Assembly: GCF_000236785.1 (NCBI RefSeq)
Contig: NZ_AGUF01000031.1
Coordinates: forward strand, 1 to 64,000
Length of the DNA stretch: 64,000 nucleotides
Source: Achromobacter arsenitoxydans SY8
Lineage (GTDB): Bacteria > Pseudomonadota > Gammaproteobacteria > Burkholderiales > Burkholderiaceae_B
Direction of reading: 5' to 3'
The position numbers and the translations under genes were made by a program. The notes under the pieces are model-generated. The model ran no database searches and was not told the DNA's origin. It was given only the letters and a program-made list of their open reading frames with translations. Positions 7,306-15,382 of this stretch are shown here, piece after piece; positions within the stretch are counted from its first letter, which is position 1, and each line of letters begins with the position of its first letter.

Positions 7306-8607
7306 ATGCATGTGATCGTCCTCGGCAGCGGCGTTATCGGCACAACCACCGCCTATTATCTTGCCCGCCAGGGCGCCAAAGTGACCGTGCTGGATCGCCA
7401 GCCGGCCGCGGCGCAAGAGACCAGCTGCGCCAACGCCGGGCAGGTGTCGCCCGGCTATTCCACGCCCTGGGCCGCGCCCGGCATCCCGCTCAAGGCGGTC
7501 AAGTGGCTGTTCCAGAAGCATGCGCCGCTGGCGATCCGCCTGGACGGCAGCCTGTACCAGCTCAAATGGATGGCCGCCATGCTGGCCAACTGTTCGGCGG
7601 AGCGCTACTCGGTCAACAAGGAACGCATGCTGCGCCTGGCCGAATACAGCCGCGACTGCTTGCGCGAACTGCGCGCCTCCACCGGCATCCACTACGAAGA
7701 ACGCGCCCGAGGCACCCTGCAGCTGTTCCGCACGGACGCCCAGATGGAAGCCGCGCGCCGCGACATCGCCGTGCTGGAAGAAGTGGGCGTGCCCTACGAA
7801 CTGCTGGACCGCCACCGCCTCGTGACGGCTGAGCCGGCGCTAGCCGCTTCCGCCCACAAGCTGGCGGGCGGGCTGCGCCTGCCGAACGATGAAACCGGCG
7901 ACTGCCAGTTGTTCACCCGCAGGCTGGCCGAGATGGCGGCCGAGCTGGGCGTGGATTTCCGCTACAGCCAGACCGTCGCGGGCCTGGAAACGGCCGGCGG
8001 TCAGGTCACGGGGGTGCGGGTCGGCAACGAGGTGCTCAAGGCGGATCGTTACGTGGCGGCGTTCGGCAGCTACACGCGCGGCTTCCTGGAACCCCTGGGC
8101 CTGGACCTGCCGGTCTATCCGGTCAAGGGCTATTCGCTCACCATCCCCATGAAGGACGAGGCGGCCGCGCCGGTTTCGACCATCCTGGACGAGACCTACA
8201 AGGTTGCGGTGACGCGCTTCGACCAGCGCATCCGCGTGGGCGGCATGGCCGAGCTCTCGGGCTTCGACCTGCGCCTGAAGGACGCCCGCCGCAAGACGCT
8301 GGAACTGGTCGTGAACGACCTGTTCCCGGGAAGCGGCCATGTGGCCCAGGCCGAGTTCTGGACCGGTCTGCGTCCCATGACGCCGGACAGCACGCCGATC
8401 GTCGGCGCCACCCGCTACGGCAATCTGTACCTGAACACCGGTCACGGCACGCTGGGCTGGACCATGGCCTGCGGGTCCGGCAAGCTGGTCGCCGACCTGG
8501 TCATGGGCCAGCGTCCCGCGATCAGCACCGACGGCCTGGGCCTGTCGCGCTACGAGCGCGGCGCGGCCGCCAGCCAGCCGCTGGTGCTGGGCGGCAAAGG
8601 CGCGTAA
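7306..8607 (+). CDS. dadA: D-amino acid dehydrogenase small subunit DadA
   Basis: The 433-residue flavoprotein oxidises D-amino acids, chiefly D-alanine, to 2-oxo acids and passes electrons to the respiratory chain at the inner membrane. The N-terminus is a typical FAD-binding Rossmann motif, GSGVIG at residues 7-12, followed by the family signature [14 protein letters not shown]. The C-terminus has the second FAD contact [14 protein letters not shown] and [17 protein letters not shown]. The length fits DadA (about 430). The start ATG has GGAAAG at a good distance. No dadX alanine racemase follows, unlike in enterobacteria. A strong intrinsic terminator lies after the stop. Confidence 0.95.
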   Translation: MHVIVLGSGVIGTTTAYYLARQGAKVTVLDRQPAAAQETSCANAGQVSPGYSTPWAAPGIPLKAVKWLFQKHAPLAIRLDGSLYQLKWMAAMLANCSAERYSVNKERMLRLAEYSRDCLRELRASTGIHYEERARGTLQLFRTDAQMEAARRDIAVLEEVGVPYELLDRHRLVTAEPALAASAHKLAGGLRLPNDETGDCQLFTRRLAEMAAELGVDFRYSQTVAGLETAGGQVTGVRVGNEVLKADRYVAAFGSYTRGFLEPLGLDLPVYPVKGYSLTIPMKDEAAAPVSTILDETYKVAVTRFDQRIRVGGMAELSGFDLRLKDARRKTLELVVNDLFPGSGHVAQAEFWTGLRPMTPDSTPIVGATRYGNLYLNTGHGTLGWTMACGSGKLVADLVMGQRPAISTDGLGLSRYERGAAASQPLVLGGKGA

Positions 8608-8653
8608 CGCCGACGCCGCATTCGCAGCGCCGCAAGACGGGCGCGCACACCAC

Positions 8654-8685
8654 CGGGCCGCTTCGATGCGGCCCGTTTCTTTTGC
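8654..8685 (+). terminator. Intrinsic terminator after dadA
   Basis: The 8-bp stem CGGGCCGC/GCGGCCCG with a TTCGAT loop is followed by TTTCTTTT, the pattern of a rho-independent terminator. It separates dadA from the repair genes downstream. Confidence 0.8.
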
Positions 8686-8744
8686 GTGATCTGGCGGTCA
8701 CGGTGTCGCCGAGGGCGCCCGCTTCTTTGTGCCAAAATCGCCGC

Positions 8745-9872
8745 ATGACCCATTTCCTGCATACTGCCGACTGGCAGATCGGCCGACAGTACGGCCAGTT
8801 CGAAACCGACGACGCCGCCATGCTGGCCGAGGCGCGCTTTGACGTCGTGGCGCGCATCGCCGCGCTGGCCGCCGAGCGCGCCGTGGATGCGGTGCTGGTG
8901 GCCGGAGACGTGTTCGACACGCAGGGCGTGTCGGACCGCAGCATCCGGCGCCTGTTCGCCGCCATGACGGCTTACGCCGGACCCTGGGTGATGATCGCCG
9001 GCAACCACGATGCCGCGCTGGCCGACAGCGTCTGGAGCCGCGCGATGCAGCTGGGCTGCATTCCCGCCAACGTTCACATTCCCCTGCGCACCGGCGTGGT
9101 GGACCTGCCGCAGGCCAGCATGGCCGTGCTGGCCGCGCCGCTTACGCAGCGCCATACCTACGACGACGTCACCCAGGCCTTCGACTCGCTTGAATCCGCG
9201 CCCGGCCGGGTGCGCGTGGGACTTGCCCACGGCAGCGTGGCCGGCCGCCTGCCCGATAACGTCGACGCCACCAACCCCATCGCGCCCGACCGCGCGGCGC
9301 GCGCGCGCCTGGACTATCTGGCGTTGGGCGATTGGCACGGCTGCCTGTCCATCGACGAACGCACCTGGTATGCCGGCACGCCGGAACAGGATCGCTTTCG
9401 CGGCAACGAGCCCGGCCATGTGCTGGACGTGCGCATCGCGGCGCCCGGCGCCATGCCTCAGGTCGAACGCGTGGCCGTGGGCCGGTATCGCTGGTCGGCC
9501 TGGACTGAAGCAGTCAGTCTGCCCACCGACGCGCAGGCGCTGGCCGGCCGCATGGCCGCGCTGCGGAGCGAAGACGTGCTGCGCCTGGACGTGCAGGGCC
9601 ACGTCAACATGGAAACCTGGGAAGCCCTGCAAAGGGCCGTGGACCAGGCCGCCGCGCAGGTGCGGGCGTTGCTGCCGGACCTTTCCGGCCTGCGCCTGGA
9701 ACCCGACGACGCCGACCTGGCCGAACTGCGCGCCAGCGGTTATGTGGGCGAGGTCGCCGCGCAATTGCAGGCGATGCAGGGCGATACCGCGCAGGCCGCG
9801 GTGGCAGGCGAGGCGCTGCGCCTGCTGTTGCGGTTCCAGCGTGAAAGCGTCGCGCCGGGAGCCGCCAAATGA
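8745..9872 (+). CDS. DNA repair exonuclease, SbcD/YhaO-like metallophosphoesterase
   Basis: The 375-residue protein has the calcineurin-type phosphoesterase blocks of the Mre11/SbcD family: HTADWQIG at residues 5-12, VAGDVFDT, IAGNHD, LAHGS and LGDWHG. The second metal-ligand position in the first block is Gln (DWQ) rather than the usual His (DWH), a variant I recall in this YhaO-like subfamily. It would pair with the large SMC-like ATPase encoded next to form a nuclease that processes DNA ends or hairpins. The two genes overlap by four bases (ATGA at 9869). ATG 8745 is chosen because it lies four codons ahead of the first motif. Confidence 0.85.
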   Translation: MTHFLHTADWQIGRQYGQFETDDAAMLAEARFDVVARIAALAAERAVDAVLVAGDVFDTQGVSDRSIRRLFAAMTAYAGPWVMIAGNHDAALADSVWSRAMQLGCIPANVHIPLRTGVVDLPQASMAVLAAPLTQRHTYDDVTQAFDSLESAPGRVRVGLAHGSVAGRLPDNVDATNPIAPDRAARARLDYLALGDWHGCLSIDERTWYAGTPEQDRFRGNEPGHVLDVRIAAPGAMPQVERVAVGRYRWSAWTEAVSLPTDAQALAGRMAALRSEDVLRLDVQGHVNMETWEALQRAVDQAAAQVRALLPDLSGLRLEPDDADLAELRASGYVGEVAAQLQAMQGDTAQAAVAGEALRLLLRFQRESVAPGAAK

Positions 9873-12508
9873 AGCTCACCCGCATCGTCCTGGAAGAATT
9901 CCGCAAGTTCCGCCAGCCCTTGTCGCTGGACGGACTGCAAGACGGCCTGAATCTGTTCGTCGGCCCCAACGAAGCTGGCAAGAGCACGGTGGCCACCGCC
10001 ATACGGGCCGCCTTTCTTGAACGCTACAGCACCAGCAAGGTGGCCGACCTGGCGCCGCGCGGCGAATCGGGCGCGCGCCCCAGCGTCGAGCTGGCGTTCA
10101 CGCATGCCGGTCACGGCTACGTGCTGAAAAAGCAATTCCTATCCCGCGCGCGTTGCGAACTGCTGATCGACGACGGCGCGCAGCGGCTGGACGGCGAAGA
10201 AGCCGAGAACGCGCTGGCCGCCTTGCTGGGCTTCGAAATGTCCGGCCGCGGGCAGAGCAAGCCGGATCTGGCAGGCATCCCCGGCCTGTTGTGGATTCAG
10301 CAGGGCGATGGCCAGAACCTGCAGGAGGCCGCGGGCCATGCCGGCGTCCATCTGCGCGATGCGCTGACGCAGCTTTCCGGCGAACTCGCATCCGGCGACG
10401 GCGATCGCCTGTTCGAACGCGTGTCCTCAGAGCGCGCGGCCTTGCTGGACGCCCGTAACGGCCGCCCCAAGGGCAGCTACAAAGAGGCGGAAGACGCGCT
10501 GACGCGCGCCGCCGCCGAACGCGACGAATGCGCGCAGACCATGGCCCAGCTTGACGCGGACGTCGACCGGCTGGCCGAATTGCGCCGCGAGCACGAGCGC
10601 GCCCAGGCGGCGGAACCGTGGAAGGACTTCGAGACCAGGGCCGCTCAGGCGCGCGCCCGGTTGGCGGCGCTGGCAAAGGAACGCGAGGCGTTCGAAGGCC
10701 TGCAGCGCGAGCAGGCCCAGGCCGCCCAGACCCTCGCCTTGCTGCAAGACCAGGTCAGGCGCGATCAACAGGATGAAAGCGAGCTGCAGGCGCTGATGCG
10801 CGACGCGCGGGCCGCGCGGGCGCATGTGCAGGCCGCGCAAGAGCCCCTGGCGCGCGCCCAGCAGCAGCGCCAGGCCCACGCCGACACCGTTGAAGCTGCG
10901 CGCCGGCGCGTGGCGGCAGTGCAGGCCCTGGCCGACCGCCGCGACCTGGACCGCCAGCTTGCCCGGCTTCACCCAGAGATCGAGCGCCTGGACGGCGCCC
11001 TGAAAGAGGTTGCGGTCCTGATCGAGCAGGGCTCCGCGCTAAAGGCCGAGGCCCTGCGCCTGGAAATATCCGACGCCGAGATCGACGCATTGCGCAAGGC
11101 CGGGCGCGAACTCGGCAACCTGCAATTGCAGCAGCAGGCCATCGCCACGCGGCTGCGCTATCAGCTGGATCCCGGCAGGCAGGCGCTGCTGGACGGCAAG
11201 GCCTACGAGGGGGCGGGCGAGGTCCTGCTGACGGCCGCCGCCGAGCTCGACATGCCCGGCGTCGGCCGCTTCCACATCGAACCGGGCGGGCAGGACCTGC
11301 CCGCGTTGCAGCGCGACCTGGCGCGGGCGGAAGCGGCCCATGCCGCCTTGCTCAAGCGCGCGGGCGTGGCCACGCTGGCTGACGCCGAACAGCGCCACGC
11401 CCGCTACGGCGCCTTGTCGCGCGAACTTGAAGGCATGCGCAAGACGCTGGGCATCCATGCGCCCAAGGGCGTAGAGGCCTTGCGCAATCAGCGCGAAGAG
11501 GCGCTGGCGCGCCAGGCGCAGCTGCAGGAGCGCCTGGCCGCGCTGCCCGCCGCAAGCGGCGGCAACACGGGCGAGGACGACGACGACCTGCCGGCGGCTG
11601 TCCAGGCCCTGCGCGAGGCCGAGGCCATCGCGGCGCAGGCCGAAACGGCGCTGGCGCAGGCGCAGCGCGCGCTGGATGCCGACACCGCGCGCGCGCAACT
11701 GCTGGAAGGGCAGGCCGAGGCGCGCGGCGTGGAAGTGCAGTCGCCCGAGCGTGCGGCCCAGCGGCAGGCGCGCGCCGGCCGGCTGGCCGAGGTTCGCAGC
11801 ACCCACGACCAGCTTGAGCTACGCGTGCGCGCGGCGCAGGCGGCTCTGGCGGAACACCGGCCAGAGCTGGCCGAACAGGACGCGCTGCGGTTCGAGAAAT
11901 CCGCGGCCATCGAGCGCGAGGCCCAGCACAAGCGCCACGGCGACATCCTGCAACTGCAGGGCAAGCTGGATCAGGCCGGCGCCCAGGGCCTGGGCGAACG
12001 CCTGTCCGAAGCCCAGGCCGCGTGTGAACGCCTGCAGCGGCGCCGCGACGAGTTCGCGCAACGCGCCGCCGCACTGGATCTGTTGCAGCAGTTGCTGGCC
12101 GACAGGCGCGCGGCGGCCACGCAGCGCCTGCAGGCGCCGCTGGCTCGGCGCCTCAATCACTATCTGGCCCTGCTGTTCCCCGACGCAGCGCTGCGCCTGG
12201 ACGATGCGCTCCTGCCCACGGCGCTGCGCCGGGGCGGCGGCGAAGACCTTCTGGCGGCGCTCAGCTTCGGCACGCGCGAGCAGTTGGGCATCCTGGCGCG
12301 CTTTGCGTATGCCGATCTGCTGCGCGAGGCCGGCCGGCCCACCTTGCTGCTGCTGGACGATGCGCTGGTGCACACTGACGACGCGCGGCGCGACTTCATG
12401 AAGCGCGCGCTGTTCGACGCGGCGACGCGGCATCAGATCCTCATGTTCACCTGCCACGGCGAGGCCTGGCGCGACATGGGGGTGGAGCAGCGCCGCATCG
12501 GGGCCTGA
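9869..12508 (+). CDS. SbcC/YhaN-like SMC-type ATPase
   Basis: The 879-residue protein starts with an ABC-type P-loop, GPNEAGKST, at about residues 32-40. Long Gln/Ala/Arg-rich coiled coils fill most of the middle (about 190-760). The C-terminal part carries a LSFGTREQLGILARFAYADL signature-like region and Walker B LLLLDDAL. This is the Rad50/SbcC layout, and the sequence is closer to the YhaN type than to true SbcC because no CxxC zinc hook is visible in the coil. It should work with the phosphoesterase just upstream, to which it is translationally coupled. Confidence 0.85.
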   Translation: MKLTRIVLEEFRKFRQPLSLDGLQDGLNLFVGPNEAGKSTVATAIRAAFLERYSTSKVADLAPRGESGARPSVELAFTHAGHGYVLKKQFLSRARCELLIDDGAQRLDGEEAENALAALLGFEMSGRGQSKPDLAGIPGLLWIQQGDGQNLQEAAGHAGVHLRDALTQLSGELASGDGDRLFERVSSERAALLDARNGRPKGSYKEAEDALTRAAAERDECAQTMAQLDADVDRLAELRREHERAQAAEPWKDFETRAAQARARLAALAKEREAFEGLQREQAQAAQTLALLQDQVRRDQQDESELQALMRDARAARAHVQAAQEPLARAQQQRQAHADTVEAARRRVAAVQALADRRDLDRQLARLHPEIERLDGALKEVAVLIEQGSALKAEALRLEISDAEIDALRKAGRELGNLQLQQQAIATRLRYQLDPGRQALLDGKAYEGAGEVLLTAAAELDMPGVGRFHIEPGGQDLPALQRDLARAEAAHAALLKRAGVATLADAEQRHARYGALSRELEGMRKTLGIHAPKGVEALRNQREEALARQAQLQERLAALPAASGGNTGEDDDDLPAAVQALREAEAIAAQAETALAQAQRALDADTARAQLLEGQAEARGVEVQSPERAAQRQARAGRLAEVRSTHDQLELRVRAAQAALAEHRPELAEQDALRFEKSAAIEREAQHKRHGDILQLQGKLDQAGAQGLGERLSEAQAACERLQRRRDEFAQRAAALDLLQQLLADRRAAATQRLQAPLARRLNHYLALLFPDAALRLDDALLPTALRRGGGEDLLAALSFGTREQLGILARFAYADLLREAGRPTLLLLDDALVHTDDARRDFMKRALFDAATRHQILMFTCHGEAWRDMGVEQRRIGA

Positions 12509-12523
12509 ACGCCCCGGAGCGCG

Positions 12524-13399
12524 CTATTCCGGGCGGACGCCGCCCGCCCAGTGCCCGCTCACCAACTGGGCCGGACGCGTGCGCGCAACGACGCGCGCGC
12601 AGACATCCCAGGCGTCCAGCCGCACGCTCAGACCGGCATAGACGCCATGCCCGGCGCCGGCCTCGATGACGCCGGCGGCTTGCGCGCCTTCACCGGCCCG
12701 GATCGCGCCTTCCGCCCGGATGTCCTCGCCAGCGATCAGCCCCCAGCCGCAGGCCAGGTGATCACCGCACTGGATCGTGCCGCCGGCCTGGATGCCGCAG
12801 CCCGCATTGATTTCCTTGTCCGCGCGCACCTCGCCGCCGGCCTTGATGCCTTGTCCGCACTTGATGGCGCCTTGCGTGCTGATGTCCTGGCCCGCATGCA
12901 GGTGGCCGGTCACGGCCAGGTCCTGCCCGGCGCAGATGTCCCATTTTGCGCGCACGTTGCCGCCGCAATCCAGGCGGGTCGCGGTGTCGATGCCCCATTC
13001 GGCGGCCACGTCGCCGCCCGCGCGCAAGTTGCCGCCGCTGGCGATGTTCGCGCCCGCCGTGATGTTCTCCCCGGCCATGATGGTCTCGCCGGCGCGGATG
13101 CCGCCGCCCGTCACGATGGAGCGTCCGGCGCGAACGACGGTGTCGACGTTGATGCCCTTGCGCACTTCGATCGTGCCCGCGAACACGACGGCATCGGCTT
13201 CCAGGCTGTCCAGCCTGAGCACGGCGTCGGTCGGGCCGAACTGGTCCAGCAGCCAGCAGGCGTCGCCGACGCGGCCGTCGGCGACCAGGGCGTCAAGCAC
13301 GGCCTGGTAGTCCCCCTGGCCGTTGTGGTCGCGGATGAACCATTTGTAGCCGCCCGCGCAGGGATTCTTGGCTTTGACGAATTTCTTGGTGAGTTGCAT
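12524..13399 (-). CDS. Hexapeptide-periodic beta-helix (bactofilin-like) protein of unknown function
   Basis: This 291-residue protein has a short N-terminal domain (KNPCAGGYKWFIRDHNGQGD, then a DALVADGRVGDACWLLDQFG helix region). From about residue 65 to 265 it has a continuous six-residue periodicity of the form G-x-I-x-A-G. Such periodicity predicts a long right-handed or bactofilin-like beta-helix. There are no membrane segments or signal peptide. The Cys residues in the repeats (for example LDCGG, IKCGQG, IQCGDH) recur at helix positions. I recall uncharacterised proteins with this N-terminus in related bacteria but no function. The start at 13399 is preferred to 13447 because conserved sequence begins there; neither has a good Shine-Dalgarno. 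Confidence 0.6.
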   Translation of the reverse strand: MQLTKKFVKAKNPCAGGYKWFIRDHNGQGDYQAVLDALVADGRVGDACWLLDQFGPTDAVLRLDSLEADAVVFAGTIEVRKGINVDTVVRAGRSIVTGGGIRAGETIMAGENITAGANIASGGNLRAGGDVAAEWGIDTATRLDCGGNVRAKWDICAGQDLAVTGHLHAGQDISTQGAIKCGQGIKAGGEVRADKEINAGCGIQAGGTIQCGDHLACGWGLIAGEDIRAEGAIRAGEGAQAAGVIEAGAGHGVYAGLSVRLDAWDVCARVVARTRPAQLVSGHWAGGVRPE

Positions 13400-13841
13400 G
13401 GCGCTAGAAGAGAAGGTGCGTGGCCGCCCGCAGGCCATCGCGGGCATGCGGAAGCGAAATAGGGCGAACGCCCGCCACGCGGCGGTGCGTCCGCCGGCCG
13501 GAATCGGGCTGCGCGCCGCGCGGATGTGCGCGGGCAGCCGGCATCGGGCCGGAATCAGGAAGGGGAAGGGGGCAGCCGGGCGGTTAGCCGGGCTTGGATC
13601 GCGCGTAGGCGGAACGCGCGGCGACTTCCTGCGAGCTCAACAGCGTTGAGCGCAGGGCGCGGAGGGCGCAGGTGGCGCCGGGAAGGGAAGAAATGTGGGA
13701 TTGCACGGGGGCAGATGCTACCACCCGGGCGATTGCAGTCAAGCCAGGAGCCCGCGAAAACAGCACGTCGGCAGGGATCCCGGTAGCGACGCCGGCAAGG
13801 GGCGGCTTGCGTGCGACTATGCCCCTTGCCGGCGGTCAGCG
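13400..13841. other. Intergenic stretch without a convincing gene
   Basis: These 442 bases separate the tail of the Bug gene from the start of the beta-helix gene on the same strand. They should contain the promoter of the latter, but no clear -35/-10 pair stands out in this GC-rich DNA. The only definite structure is the large hairpin at 13791-13833. Confidence 0.6.
13791..13833 (-). terminator. Large perfect hairpin after the Bug gene
   Basis: Two perfect 13-base arms (GCCGGCAAGGGGC and its complement) enclose a 17-base loop, eight bases beyond the Bug gene stop. There is no U-tract on either side, so it may act as a rho-dependent pause or a 3'-end stabiliser rather than a classical terminator. 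Confidence 0.5.
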
Positions 13842-14828
13842 TCAGTTCGTCAGGACGATATTGCGGTCTTTGGCGATGCGCTGGCGCAGCTCGAGTTCGC
13901 GCTGGATCTGCTTGGCGTAATCGGCGGGCGAGTTGCCGTCCACCAGCGAGCCGCCGTCGGCCAGGCGCTGGGCGATCTTCGGATCCTTCAGCGCCTTGGT
14001 GGTGGCCGCGTAGATGCGGTCGACCACGGCCTGCGGCGTGCCGGCCGGGGCCACCAGGCCGTACCAGGCCATGTTGTCCATGTCGGGCAGGCCGCCTTCG
14101 GCGAAGGTCGGCACATCCGGCAGGGCGGGCAGGCGCTTGGGAGCCGCCACTGCCAGCGCGCGCAGCTTGCCGGCCTGGATGTGGGGCATGGACGAGGGCA
14201 GGTTGTCGAACTGGGCGTTCACCTGCCCGGCGATGACGTCATTCAGCGCCGGGCCCGAGCCGCGGTAGGGCACGTGGACCATGTCGGTCTTGGTGAGCGA
14301 CTTGAACAGTTCGCCGTCCAGGTGGCTGATGCCGCCCGCGCCCGACGAGGCGTAGCTGTACTTGCCGGGATTGTCCTTGAGCAGCTTGATGAATTCCGCC
14401 AGCGTCTTGGCGGGCACCGCCGGGTTCACCGTCATGACGTTGGGCACGTTCACCATATTGGTGATGGGGGTGAAGTCCTTGAGCGGGTTGTAGGGGTTCT
14501 TGGGGTTGGTGGCGGGATTGGTGGCCATGGTGCTGACGGTGGCCACGCCCAGGGTGTAGCCGTCGGGCGCGGAGCGCACCAGGGCATCGGCGCCGATCGA
14601 GCCGCCGCCGCCGCCGCGGTTCTCGACCACGACGGGCTGGCCCAGTTCGCGGCCCAGGCCTTCGGCCACGATGCGGGCGACGATGTCGGTGGTGCCGCCC
14701 GCCGCGAAGGGGACGATCAGCCGGATCGGCTTGTTGGGATAGGGGTCGGCGGCCTGCGCCGCGGAGCTAAAGCAGACGCCTGCGATGGCGGCGGCCAGGA
14801 CGGCCTTGGCATGTGACAACACGTTCAA
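13842..14828 (-). CDS. Bug-family tripartite tricarboxylate transporter substrate-binding protein
   Basis: The 328-residue periplasmic binding protein has a signal peptide ending AAQA and the Bug-family hallmarks YPNKPIRLIVPFAAGGTTD, a VENRGGGGGS stretch and SSGAGGISHLDGE. Bug proteins bind carboxylates or aromatic acids and are greatly expanded in Bordetella and Achromobacter, often without a linked transporter, as here. I set the start at TTG 14828 because GGAGAAG lies seven bases upstream and the signal peptide then starts LNVLSHAKAV. Upstream ATG codons would add an implausible leader. The ligand cannot be predicted. Confidence 0.9.
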   Translation of the reverse strand: MNVLSHAKAVLAAAIAGVCFSSAAQAADPYPNKPIRLIVPFAAGGTTDIVARIVAEGLGRELGQPVVVENRGGGGGSIGADALVRSAPDGYTLGVATVSTMATNPATNPKNPYNPLKDFTPITNMVNVPNVMTVNPAVPAKTLAEFIKLLKDNPGKYSYASSGAGGISHLDGELFKSLTKTDMVHVPYRGSGPALNDVIAGQVNAQFDNLPSSMPHIQAGKLRALAVAAPKRLPALPDVPTFAEGGLPDMDNMAWYGLVAPAGTPQAVVDRIYAATTKALKDPKIAQRLADGGSLVDGNSPADYAKQIQRELELRQRIAKDRNIVLTN

Positions 14829-15382
14829 GAGTCTTCTCCATATTGTTGTTCCGAGCCGGCCGGCTTCTTGGGCCGGCTTCGGTGAGGCGCGCACTGCCGG
14901 GGTGCCCGGCAGACTCCGCCTCGTGGCCGAATTCCACACAGGTATGTCCCCACGGTCAACTTGGGATTGTCCCTGTTATGACGAAGCGCAAAAAAAATCC
15001 AGCGGCGCCGATTTCCGTGGAAATGCCGTAATTTGGGCGAAAAAGACAGTCTTACAACCTCATGAACGAATTTTCAATGGCTTTCATTGCGCAATCATTG
15101 CGCAGTCATCGTGCTGTCATTACACGGGTACGTGCATAAATCTCTGCATAACTTACAAGAATCTGATATTTTTCGGATGAGATTCTTGCCCGGTCTTGCA
15201 AGAAAGCTATTGCGTTTGTTTCTGTCTGCGCCGTTCAATTGGCGTTGGTTGATGTCCCTGCGGGGCAACGTGTAGTGCCGCGCCGCACCGGGCCAGGGTT
15301 CCGTCCGTTTTCAATCCCCGGTCTGTTTCGTCTCTCGCTGCCTTGCGCTGGCGGGAGGGGGCCCGGACATTCTCGGAACGCC
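14829..15382. other. Divergent regulatory region between the Bug gene and the mrp operon
   Basis: These 554 bases have no convincing gene. The part from about 15040 to 15230 is much more AT-rich than its surroundings and contains close direct repeats (ATTGCGCA twice at about 15088-15104, GCATAA twice at 15134-15152) and the dyad listed separately. It should hold the promoters for both divergent units. Confidence 0.6.
15157..15187. promoter_or_regulatory. Inverted repeat AAGAATCT...AGATTCTT upstream of mrpA
   Basis: Perfect 8-base arms at 15157-15164 and 15180-15187 flank a 15-base AT-rich centre within the AT-rich part of the mrp leader. It could be an operator or an RNA hairpin; its role is unknown. 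Confidence 0.4.

Noticed and set aside
11352-12074. Long open frames antisense to the SbcC-like gene and in many other genes
   Set aside because: They are GC-rich shadow frames with Arg/Pro/Ala-dominated translations and no recognisable domains; the sense genes explain the sequence.
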